From the NCBI RefSeq assembly GCF_963676285.1, contig NZ_OY781063.1:2790001-2854000 (forward strand): 64,000 bases of DNA, read 5' to 3'. This stretch comes from an uncultured Sphaerochaeta sp. Lineage in GTDB: Bacteria > Spirochaetota > Spirochaetia > Sphaerochaetales > Sphaerochaetaceae. Position numbers and translations under genes: made by a program. Under the pieces are notes generated by a model. That model made no database searches, was not told the origin of the DNA, and worked only from the letters and a program-made list of their open reading frames with translations. Numbering within the stretch: position 1 is the first letter of the stretch; every line of letters begins with the position of its first letter. Below, in pieces: positions 50,901-57,272 of this stretch.

Positions 50901-52675
50901 GCGTTGTACCGATGATTCTTCCCGCAGCCGATGTGCTTGACCCTGCCAAGAGTGCACTTGCCAAGGCATATGAGCCGTTTGCAAGAGCAATGGGCTACAC
51001 CCTGCAGGTGAGCGTACCTGAGGATCCAGCCATTGTATCGATGATTGGCGCAACCCCGAAGCCGATGGTGAAGGCAGAGGTCCCTGCAAAGGCAGAGGCA
51101 CCTGCACCGGCACCAGTGGTGAAGGAAGAAGCACCTGCTCCAGCACCAGTAGCAGTTGCACCAGAGCCAGTTGAGTACCCACTTGGAGTATTCGAGATCG
51201 TGAAAAACGCTGATGGCGCAAATGAGTTTGATCTCTTTGTTGTCCACACCAACGATGTACACGGTCGTGTGGTCTCCAGTGAAGACAATGTTGGCTATTC
51301 AAAGCTTGCTACCATGTTGAAGGTTGGACGCGGTATCACCGATAACATCCTTGTACTTGACGCAGGTGATGTGACTCATGGAACCAATGTTGTTAATATG
51401 TTTGAAGGTGAGACCGTTGGAGTCTTGCTTGATATGCTTGGATATGATGCAGTAGCACCCGGCAACCACGACTTCAACTATGGTGTTGATCGCCTTCTTG
51501 AAGCAGCTGAGATTGCTGAGAACTACACTGATATCAAGGTCTTGAGTGCGAACGTATTGGATGAGAATGGCTATATGTTGTTCCAGCCTTATCAGGTCTA
51601 TAACTTCAACGACTTTACTGTTGGGGTAGTTGGCTTGACCACTCCTGACACTGCTACCAAGACTCATCCGAAGAATGTCGAAGGCGTATATTTCGCCAAC
51701 GAAGAGATCTTCGAGATTGGCCAGCAGGCTATCGATATGGCTAAACAGTATGTTGATTACATCATCGTACTTGGTCACATCGGAATGGATCCTGATGGTG
51801 CAAGCGGTTTGACCACTGATAAGATCGTAAGCAACATCAAGGGTATTGACCTGTTTGTTGATGGACACAGTCACACCTTGCTGAAGCAGGGAATGAAGAT
51901 TGGTGACACGATGGTTGTCTCCGCCGGTGAGTACATGGAAAATCTTGGCTTGGTCCAGATTCATGTAAAGAACGACGAAGTTACTGCTGTGTATCCGATG
52001 ATGATTTCTGCTGCAGATGTTTGGAATGCCAAGGATTCTGATCTTGCTAAGCAGTATGGTATTGCAGAAGTACCAAACGATGCTGAAGTTGATGAGTATC
52101 TCGGTTATATGACCGCGAAGCTCGATGCAAAGCTCAACACAGTTATTGCAACTGTACCTGAGATGCTTGATGGAGAACGTGCAAATGTTCGTACCAAGCC
52201 GACCAACCTTTCCAGGTTGATCACCAGGGCAATGACTGCTGAGAGTGGTGCCGACTTCACCATTACCAATGGTGGTGGTATCCGTGCATCCATCGACGCT
52301 GGTGAGGTAACGATCGGTGAAGTGATTAACGTCCTTCCGTTCACCAACATCATCACTGTTGTTGAGGTAACCGGAGCTGATGTCTATGCTGCACTTGAGC
52401 ATGGCTACAGCAAGCTGCCTGAGACCAATGGTGCATTCTCCCAGACCGACCTCCAGGTTGTTTACAACCGGTTTGGTAAGCCTGGTAATCGTATCCTGAG
52501 AGTTCTTCTCAACGGTAAGGCGATTGATAAGAATGCAACCTATAAGGTCGCAACCAACGACTTCATGGCCGCTGGTGGTGATGGCTATACCATGTTTGGT
52601 AAGGTCCTCTCCGAGGGTTCCTTGCTCAGCGATGTGTTCATCGAGTTCCTCTCGAAGAACTACCCCGCAAAGTAA
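47939..52675 (+). CDS. Giant lipoprotein: three degenerate 5'-nucleotidase-like repeats plus one intact 5'-nucleotidase
   Basis: GTG 47939 follows AGGAGG; the frame is open earlier, but the lipoprotein signal (lipobox LVGC) starts here. The 1578-residue product has a Pro/Glu/Ala-rich linker, then three 332-residue units (77-408, 409-740, 741-1072) joined by similar linkers. A fourth, full UshA/5'-nucleotidase follows: VHTNDVHGR near 1101, DAGDVTHGT 1141, GNHDFNYG 1172, GHIG 1279, DGHSHT 1308, and a C-terminal domain with NGGGIRAS near 1444. In the three repeats these sites read VHTNDLNGN, NSGNVGEVP, PQAVQLAT, SDLG and DGNGSA, so metal ligands are lost. The last domain probably hydrolyses extracellular nucleotides. 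The repeats may bind, display or space. Confidence 0.93.
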   Translation: MKRLSRTIMTAMLVALLAFSLVGCKSTAKVEPIPPAPVEPAPEPVTPVEPAPELVEVPEPEPMPEPAPPAPEPVAEEPKELVLPYGVQEIVKNDDGAKVFDLFIVHTNDLNGNIYSENGGLGLARLSTALKAGRALTDNWLLLNSGNVGEVPAEAAMLAAEVVDELGYDAYTPQAVQLATGIAGTKKALPLSANALDANGYLVAQPYQVYNYNGFKVGVVGLVAPKPIQGVSFTSDLILDNAQYAVDMAQDYVDYIVVLSDLGSKGDLTSEMVARNIDGIDLIVDGNGSAMAKTVNGTLIVRADEMLKSVGGVQVSVANGKVKSVVPMILPAADVLDPAKSALAKAYEPFARAMGYTLQVSVPEDPAIVSMIGATPKPMVKAEVPAKVEAPAPAPEVKEEAPAPAPVVEPKELVLPYGVQEIVKNDDGAKVFDLFIVHTNDLNGNIYSENGGLGLARLSTALKAGRALTDNWLLLNSGNVGEVPAEAAMLAAEVVDELGYDAYTPQAVQLATGIAGTKKALPLSANALDANGYLVAQPYQVYNYNGFKVGVVGLVAPKPIQGVSFTSDLILDNAQYAVDMAQDYVDYIVVLSDLGSKGDLTSEMVARNIDGIDLIVDGNGSAMAKTVNGTLIVRADEMLKSVGGVQVSVANGKVKSVVPMILPAADVLDPAKSALAKAYEPFARAMGYTLQVSVPEDPAIVSMIGATPKPMVKAEVPAKVEAPAPAPEVKEEAPAPAPVVEPKELVLPYGVQEIVKNDDGAKVFDLFIVHTNDLNGNIYSENGGLGLARLSTALKAGRALTDNWLLLNSGNVGEVPAEAAMLAAEVVDELGYDAYTPQAVQLATGIAGTKKALPLSANALDANGYLVAQPYQVYNYNGFKVGVVGLVAPKPIQGVSFTSDLILDNAQYAVDMAQDYVDYIVVLSDLGSKGDLTSEMVARNIDGIDLIVDGNGSAMAKTVNGTLIVRADEMLKSVGGVQVSVANGKVKSVVPMILPAADVLDPAKSALAKAYEPFARAMGYTLQVSVPEDPAIVSMIGATPKPMVKAEVPAKAEAPAPAPVVKEEAPAPAPVAVAPEPVEYPLGVFEIVKNADGANEFDLFVVHTNDVHGRVVSSEDNVGYSKLATMLKVGRGITDNILVLDAGDVTHGTNVVNMFEGETVGVLLDMLGYDAVAPGNHDFNYGVDRLLEAAEIAENYTDIKVLSANVLDENGYMLFQPYQVYNFNDFTVGVVGLTTPDTATKTHPKNVEGVYFANEEIFEIGQQAIDMAKQYVDYIIVLGHIGMDPDGASGLTTDKIVSNIKGIDLFVDGHSHTLLKQGMKIGDTMVVSAGEYMENLGLVQIHVKNDEVTAVYPMMISAADVWNAKDSDLAKQYGIAEVPNDAEVDEYLGYMTAKLDAKLNTVIATVPEMLDGERANVRTKPTNLSRLITRAMTAESGADFTITNGGGIRASIDAGEVTIGEVINVLPFTNIITVVEVTGADVYAALEHGYSKLPETNGAFSQTDLQVVYNRFGKPGNRILRVLLNGKAIDKNATYKVATNDFMAAGGDGYTMFGKVLSEGSLLSDVFIEFLSKNYPAK
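48167..49162 (+). repeat. Nucleotidase-like tandem repeat, unit 1 (996 bp)
   Basis: The first of three 996-bp direct repeats inside the lipoprotein gene, starting at GAGCCCAAGGAATTGG. The only difference from units 2 and 3 that I noticed is GTA instead of GTG at about 48196-48198 (synonymous Val). It encodes a complete pseudo-metallophosphatase domain plus a Pro/Ala/Glu linker. Confidence 0.93.
49163..50158 (+). repeat. Nucleotidase-like tandem repeat, unit 2 (996 bp)
   Basis: The second unit, in register with unit 1 at an exact 996-bp offset. The encoded 332 residues are identical to unit 1. Confidence 0.93.
50159..51154 (+). repeat. Nucleotidase-like tandem repeat, unit 3 (996 bp)
   Basis: The third unit. 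It is identical to unit 2 until a synonymous GTC to GTA change near 51036, after which the Pro/Ala/Glu linker diverges as it joins the intact nucleotidase domain. Confidence 0.92.
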
Positions 52676-52693
52676 GGTAATATTACAAATCCA

Positions 52694-52728
52694 AGGGCGA
52701 TTATCTTCGGGTAGTCGCCCTTTATTAA
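52694..52728 (+). terminator. Terminator of the nucleotidase lipoprotein gene
   Basis: The 10-bp stem AGGGCGATTA/TAGTCGCCCT (one G-U pair) with an 8-base loop containing TTCGG is followed by TTATTAAAT. Confidence 0.75.
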
Positions 52729-52788
52729 ATACTTTGCTTAGTGCTTAATTCCTCTTAGGAATTTTTGGTATAACTTATTTCAAACTGC

Positions 52789-52817
52789 TTGACATAACCA
52801 AATCAATGGGGTAATGT
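52789..52817 (+). promoter_or_regulatory. Promoter of tRNA-Asn
   Basis: A perfect -35 TTGACA (52789-52794) and -10 TAATGT (52812-52817) are 17 bp apart, 21 bp before the tRNA. Confidence 0.8.
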
Positions 52818-52838
52818 TCCTATCGTTCGAAACGTTAT

Positions 52839-52911
<73 letters not shown>

Positions 52912-52921
52912 CAAGAAAAGA

Positions 52922-52948
52922 GACAATCCTAATGGGTTGTCTTTTTTT
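52922..52948 (+). terminator. Rho-independent terminator of tRNA-Asn
   Basis: The 8-bp stem GACAATCC/GGGTTGTC with a TAAT loop is followed by a run of seven T. Confidence 0.9.
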
Positions 52949-53018
52949 ATCTATAGCTATTCAAGATTCGTGGTAGCTTGACTCTAAGAAACAAAATTGC
53001 TGCCTAGTACGTATTCAC

Positions 53019-54275
53019 TTACTGATGATGTAGGCATGTGGGAATATCTTGCTTCATTGCTCTTCTGATTGGAGCAAGCGCAACTACCATTGAAAGCAGG
53101 ATACCACTGAGAAAGGCTTTCGCGATTGTGGATAAACTCCAAGAACCGCGCATAACATTTTGGATCCTATACCCAATATCCATGTCTCTGAACATGAAGC
53201 CGAAATCGATTCCAGTCTCTACCAGATATAGATTGACTAGAGCTCCAAGCAAGCAACCAAAAAGGGAGCCAAGGAAACCTATCCCTCCTGCTTCAATGAG
53301 TAAGAGCGTATAGATAGATTGATCTCGTGTTCCCAATGCACGCATCATCCCAATTTCTCTCATTCGCTCATACATAGCCATCAGCATCGTGTTAGAAACT
53401 CCCACAGCTGCGATGATAAATACCAAGAAGAGAATGATATTGGAGGCTCCTCGGTCAGCACTCATGAGGGCTAAATAATCTTTGGCTAGATCTTCCCAAG
53501 TATAGACGGCAAGATTGAGACCAGCCTTATCAAGTATTGACTGTAATGAAAGAGCAGCTGTCTCTATATCTCCAGGATTGTCTAGTGAAATGTCAATATT
53601 GGTAACAGCACCCTCCATTGCAAGAAACGTATCTGCTGCTTGGATATCCATCATTACCAAGGTTCTGTTGACATTTGGATTTGGGCAATTCACGATCCCT
53701 ACAATTTGCATATCAAATGCTTCATAGAAACCGCCATTACCTCTTGTTAACAAGGTGACCCAATATCCTACCTCAGCCCCGATATCCTCAGCGAACCAGC
53801 TTCCAATTACTATTCCATCCATCTCACCTGGCTTAAGAAATCTTCCTTGGTGGAGAGCTTCTTCAAACTTATACACAGATGAATCAGTTACTGGATTGAC
53901 GGCAGTTACCGTAACAGGGAGTGTACCATCCTCATGAAAATCTTGCTTATAGAGAATCATGTCTGCTGAGAATAACGTTCTAGGTGTAGCTTTCAATCCT
54001 CTGTCTCCGAGAATTTGCAAAACTTTAGAGGAGTTTTCTATCGAGTACTCAAGCGGAAGGAAATGACGCTCATTCCAGAAGTCTGGAGTATATATACGGA
54101 GTGAGGCTGTCTCAAACCATCTAAGGTTTCGCTCAGATTCAAGTTTCGCTCCCAAGAAGATGGAATCAACAACAATAAATGCCATGATTCCTATTGCAAT
54201 TGCACCAGCTGTGATTGCTGTGCGACGTCTGTAGCGACTGAGATTCTTTATTGCGAGGCGGATAATGAATTTCAT
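53019..54275 (-). CDS. FtsX/MacB-type ABC permease (lone)
   Basis: A 418-residue permease with the LolC/MacB layout. One membrane helix near the N-terminus (about 20-39) is followed by a large extracytoplasmic MacB-PCD domain (about 40-270). Three C-terminal helices form the FtsX domain, starting at IILFLVFIIAAVGVSNTMLMAM and including MREIGMMRALGTRDQSI. ATG 54275 follows GAGGAG; the frame to 54320 is unsupported. The partner ATPase is not adjacent, and galE upstream is cut off by a terminator. Its role (lipoprotein release, peptide export or other) is unknown. Confidence 0.88.
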   Translation of the reverse strand: MKFIIRLAIKNLSRYRRRTAITAGAIAIGIMAFIVVDSIFLGAKLESERNLRWFETASLRIYTPDFWNERHFLPLEYSIENSSKVLQILGDRGLKATPRTLFSADMILYKQDFHEDGTLPVTVTAVNPVTDSSVYKFEEALHQGRFLKPGEMDGIVIGSWFAEDIGAEVGYWVTLLTRGNGGFYEAFDMQIVGIVNCPNPNVNRTLVMMDIQAADTFLAMEGAVTNIDISLDNPGDIETAALSLQSILDKAGLNLAVYTWEDLAKDYLALMSADRGASNIILFLVFIIAAVGVSNTMLMAMYERMREIGMMRALGTRDQSIYTLLLIEAGGIGFLGSLFGCLLGALVNLYLVETGIDFGFMFRDMDIGYRIQNVMRGSWSLSTIAKAFLSGILLSMVVALAPIRRAMKQDIPTCLHHQ

Positions 54276-54317
54276 ATTGCTCTCCTCTGTTATGCTTACA
54301 TTAGAAGAGCGCTTCGT

Positions 54318-54348
54318 CAAACAAAAACGACAGCCAAGTGGCTGCCGT
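54318..54348 (-). terminator. Rho-independent terminator of galE
   Basis: On the minus strand, the stem ACGGCAGCCA/TGGCTGTCGT (one mismatch) is followed by TTTTTGTTTG. Confidence 0.75.
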
Positions 54349-54376
54349 TCATAAAAGTAGTTTGACTCAATAAAGA

Positions 54377-55363
54377 CTATCGGTTCATATGCTTCTGGTT
54401 GGCTTCATAGACCATCCAGGTTGTCTTGATGATATTCACTACAGAAGAGTGTTCTGCCTTCCATCCTAGGGCCTTGTAAGCCATCTTGGAGGAAGCTACA
54501 AGCTTTGCTGGATCCCCAGGTCGGCGATCGACATACTGCGCTTCGATTGGTTTGCCGGTTATCTCTCTTGCAGTATCGAGAATCTGTTGTACACTCAATC
54601 CTTCCTCACTTCCAAGATTCACTACCAAACTGTCACTTCCTGCCATCAGGTGGTCTGCTGCAAGCACATGCCCTTTTGCCAGATCGGTAACATGTACATA
54701 GTCACGAACCCCTGTTCCATCGACGGTATCATAATCGTTTCCGAAGACAAGTAGGTTGGGGCGGATACCACTGGCGACTTCCATGACAACAGGGATGAGA
54801 TTGGCAGGATTGTTTTCCAATCCAAGCATGCGTCCCTCGCCATCGTACCCAGCGGCGTTGAAGTATCTGAGTGAGACATATCGCAGTCCCTTAAGTTCAC
54901 TGTACCATCTCAGATTTTCTTCGACACAGAGTTTTGTATATCCATAGTAATTTGTTGGATTCTTGGGATGCTTCTCATCTACAGGAAGGTATGAAGGTTC
55001 TCCATATACTGCTGCAGAAGAAGAAAGAATGAAATGCTTGACGCCAGTCTCTATGCAACCAGTGATCAAGTTCAAAGAGCCTGTGATGTTGTTTTCAGAA
55101 TACTTGATAGGCTTAATCATCGATTCTCCGGCTGCCTTGAATGCAGCGAGATGGATAACGACATCCCATCCTTCCTGCAATACTTCAACAACGCGCTCTT
55201 TGTCTCGGATATCACCCTCGAAGAAGATAGCCTGGTCACTGACATTACTCTTCAGGCCGCTGGAGAGATTGTCAAAGATTCCAACTGTATCATCGCGGTC
55301 CAGAAACTCCAGAGCTACGTGGGTGCCGATATAACCGGCACCTCCAAATAGTAATACTTTCAT
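54377..55363 (-). CDS. galE: UDP-glucose 4-epimerase
   Basis: A 328-residue short-chain dehydrogenase-type epimerase interconverting UDP-glucose and UDP-galactose. The NAD fold is FGGAGYIGTHVALEF (about 6-20). HLAAFKAAGES, LSSSAAVYGEP and the catalytic YGYTK (about 139-143) follow, with RYFNAAGYD and GDGTGVRDYVHVTDLA-like segments. A phosphohexomutase lies 16 bp upstream on the same strand, so together they supply hexose nucleotides for surface glycans or galactose use. Confidence 0.95.
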   Translation of the reverse strand: MKVLLFGGAGYIGTHVALEFLDRDDTVGIFDNLSSGLKSNVSDQAIFFEGDIRDKERVVEVLQEGWDVVIHLAAFKAAGESMIKPIKYSENNITGSLNLITGCIETGVKHFILSSSAAVYGEPSYLPVDEKHPKNPTNYYGYTKLCVEENLRWYSELKGLRYVSLRYFNAAGYDGEGRMLGLENNPANLIPVVMEVASGIRPNLLVFGNDYDTVDGTGVRDYVHVTDLAKGHVLAADHLMAGSDSLVVNLGSEEGLSVQQILDTAREITGKPIEAQYVDRRPGDPAKLVASSKMAYKALGWKAEHSSVVNIIKTTWMVYEANQKHMNR

Positions 55364-55379
55364 CGTGTATCTTCCTTCC

Positions 55380-56717
55380 TTAGTTGAATTGCTTGATAAT
55401 CGAGGAAAGTTCTTTGGTTCTTTCCTGGAGTTCTTCCTTCGACTTTGCCTCTACAACCAGGCGTAGATAGGGCTCTGTGTTACTCTTTCGAACATTGAAC
55501 CACCAGGAAGAGAATTCGATGCGATACCCATCAAAGTCCATTACCTTCTCAGGTTGGTCATTGGTAGCATAACGGTCAAAGAGTGCCTGCATGGCTTCAT
55601 CTTTCTGTTCCAGCTTGAAATTCATTTCTCCGCTGTTTGCATAGGCTATGACAGAGTCAATGAATTCACCTATGGTCTTTCCCTGTTTCTTGAGCTCTGT
55701 TACAACCTGCAAGACAAGGAGGGAGGCGAGGAAGCCACTATCGCAGTTGTAGAAGTCCCTGAAGTAATAGTGTCCGGCAAGTTCTCCACCGAAGATTGCC
55801 CCAAGGTCACGAAGTTTCGTCTTCGCGAACGCATGGCCCACCTTCCAGACATGAACTGTTGCTCCAAGGTTGGTCAGGTACTCAGTGGTAGAGCGACTTG
55901 TACGGATATCGACAAGCACATTTCCCTTTTCCTTGTGCAAATAGTAGTACCCCAGGACTGCTGTTATATAATCGGGTTGAAGGAACCTTCCGTTTTCATC
56001 AAGGAACATCACGCGGTCTGCATCACCGTCATAGATGACTCCAATATCGCTCTTGTTCTGCAGTACCGCTTCCTTTAGATCCTCGCAGTTCTCGACTTCC
56101 AGAGGATTCGGTTCATGGGCAGGAAATGTACCATCGAAATGGTCATACAGATAGTGATGATCATTGCCAAGAAGATCCTTGACAAGGAGGTTTGCCATAC
56201 CATGAGAACAGTCGATTGAGAGGTTTAAACCACTTGTATCTGGAACATACTGCTTCAAGAAGGCAAGATAAGGTTGTTTTGCATCTTTGCTTTGTACGGT
56301 GCCTTTCTGCTCAGCAACCACTATTGGATCATTGTTTACCATGGCCTCCAGTTCTTTCAGCCCACTGTCAGAGCCAACGGGAACAGCCTTAGTCCTACTG
56401 ATCTTCAACCCGTTGTAGATGGCAGGATTGTGACTTGCGGTAATCTGAACGGATGCATCTACCTCGAAGTGTACTGTGGAGAAGTACACCATGGGAGTAG
56501 TAGCGAGTCCAATGTCAAATACATCAGCACCACTGTCTGTAATACCTTTGCACAAGGATGCGAAGATCTCCTCACTGCTGGATCTCACATCACGACCAAC
56601 CAGTACCACCTTGCTGTTCAACAGCTTGGGTAGAAAGTATCCTATCTTGTAGACAGTTTCTTTATTGAAATCTTTGTTGTAGATTCCCCTGATATCATAC
56701 GCCTTGAATGCGCCCAT
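55380..56717 (-). CDS. Phosphomannomutase/phosphoglucomutase
   Basis: A 445-residue alpha-D-phosphohexomutase. Features are the N-terminal FKAYDIRGIYNKDF, the phosphoserine loop QITASHNPAIYNGLKIS (about 92-108), metal site GDADRVMFLDENG (about 234-246), sugar-binding GELAGHYYF and C-terminal phosphate loop RKSNTEPYLRL. Such enzymes convert hexose-6-phosphate to hexose-1-phosphate. The best-fitting subclass is ManB/AlgC, but the preference between mannose and glucose cannot be read. It is 3 bp downstream of an uncharacterised gene and 16 bp upstream of galE. Confidence 0.93.
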   Translation of the reverse strand: MGAFKAYDIRGIYNKDFNKETVYKIGYFLPKLLNSKVVLVGRDVRSSSEEIFASLCKGITDSGADVFDIGLATTPMVYFSTVHFEVDASVQITASHNPAIYNGLKISRTKAVPVGSDSGLKELEAMVNNDPIVVAEQKGTVQSKDAKQPYLAFLKQYVPDTSGLNLSIDCSHGMANLLVKDLLGNDHHYLYDHFDGTFPAHEPNPLEVENCEDLKEAVLQNKSDIGVIYDGDADRVMFLDENGRFLQPDYITAVLGYYYLHKEKGNVLVDIRTSRSTTEYLTNLGATVHVWKVGHAFAKTKLRDLGAIFGGELAGHYYFRDFYNCDSGFLASLLVLQVVTELKKQGKTIGEFIDSVIAYANSGEMNFKLEQKDEAMQALFDRYATNDQPEKVMDFDGYRIEFSSWWFNVRKSNTEPYLRLVVEAKSKEELQERTKELSSIIKQFN

Positions 56718-56720
56718 GTA

Positions 56721-57194
56721 TTAGTCCTCCTTGCTGATTGTTCCCAGCTCTTTAATAAATTGCTTACGATCCATAAGTTCAAAAAAATGAACGGTTCCGT
56801 TCTTGAGTATTACCATCTCTACCATCTGTCTGAACAGTTTATCAAACGATGTAGCCATGCGAACCTGTTCCACCGTGATTGCACCCTGTGAAACCTTGTA
56901 GGCGATAGCTTTGGGGATAGGGCGGGTAGTCTCAACCTCATCAATAGCGAAGGAACCTTCATGCTTAATGAAAGGTTCCTTTTTCTTTCTGGGTTTGAGA
57001 CTAATTCCAAACAATGAAGGGGTTCGCTCAAAATCTTCAAAATGAAGGGTGTTCTTTACCCTATAAAGAAAAACGCCAAACTCCCGCATGATGTTCCTGT
57101 TATTACCATACCACGTTGCATAGGTTCTCCAGGTTATAGGAGCTTCGTGACGTCTTTCAAGATTCTCAATAAAAGCCTGTGCATCATCTTCCAT
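56721..57194 (-). CDS. Conserved-looking hypothetical protein, 157 residues
   Basis: I do not recognise this protein. It is soluble, of mixed charge and about 157 residues. A central basic patch KPRKKKEPF is followed by a segment that looks like two helices and a strand (VEQVRMATSFDKLFRQMVEM, then VILKNGTVHFFELM). It has no signal peptide, membrane helix or catalytic motif. It is probably the first gene of the hexomutase-galE operon and is divergent from the rRNA methyltransferase gene. Confidence 0.7.
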   Translation of the reverse strand: MEDDAQAFIENLERRHEAPITWRTYATWYGNNRNIMREFGVFLYRVKNTLHFEDFERTPSLFGISLKPRKKKEPFIKHEGSFAIDEVETTRPIPKAIAYKVSQGAITVEQVRMATSFDKLFRQMVEMVILKNGTVHFFELMDRKQFIKELGTISKED

Positions 57195-57272
57195 GAATTT
57201 TTCCTTCGCTTCTCTAGCTTTTTTCTATAGTACCATATACACTGCGTTGCAGAAAGAGCTACTGGGATTGTC

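Noticed and set aside
47951..51262. A 1103-codon open frame on the minus strand opposite the nucleotidase repeats
   Set aside because: It repeats with the same 996-bp period because it mirrors three identical units. The product is rich in Cys/His/Leu with no signal or family resemblance, and the plus-strand frame has a signal peptide, conserved domains and a ribosome site.
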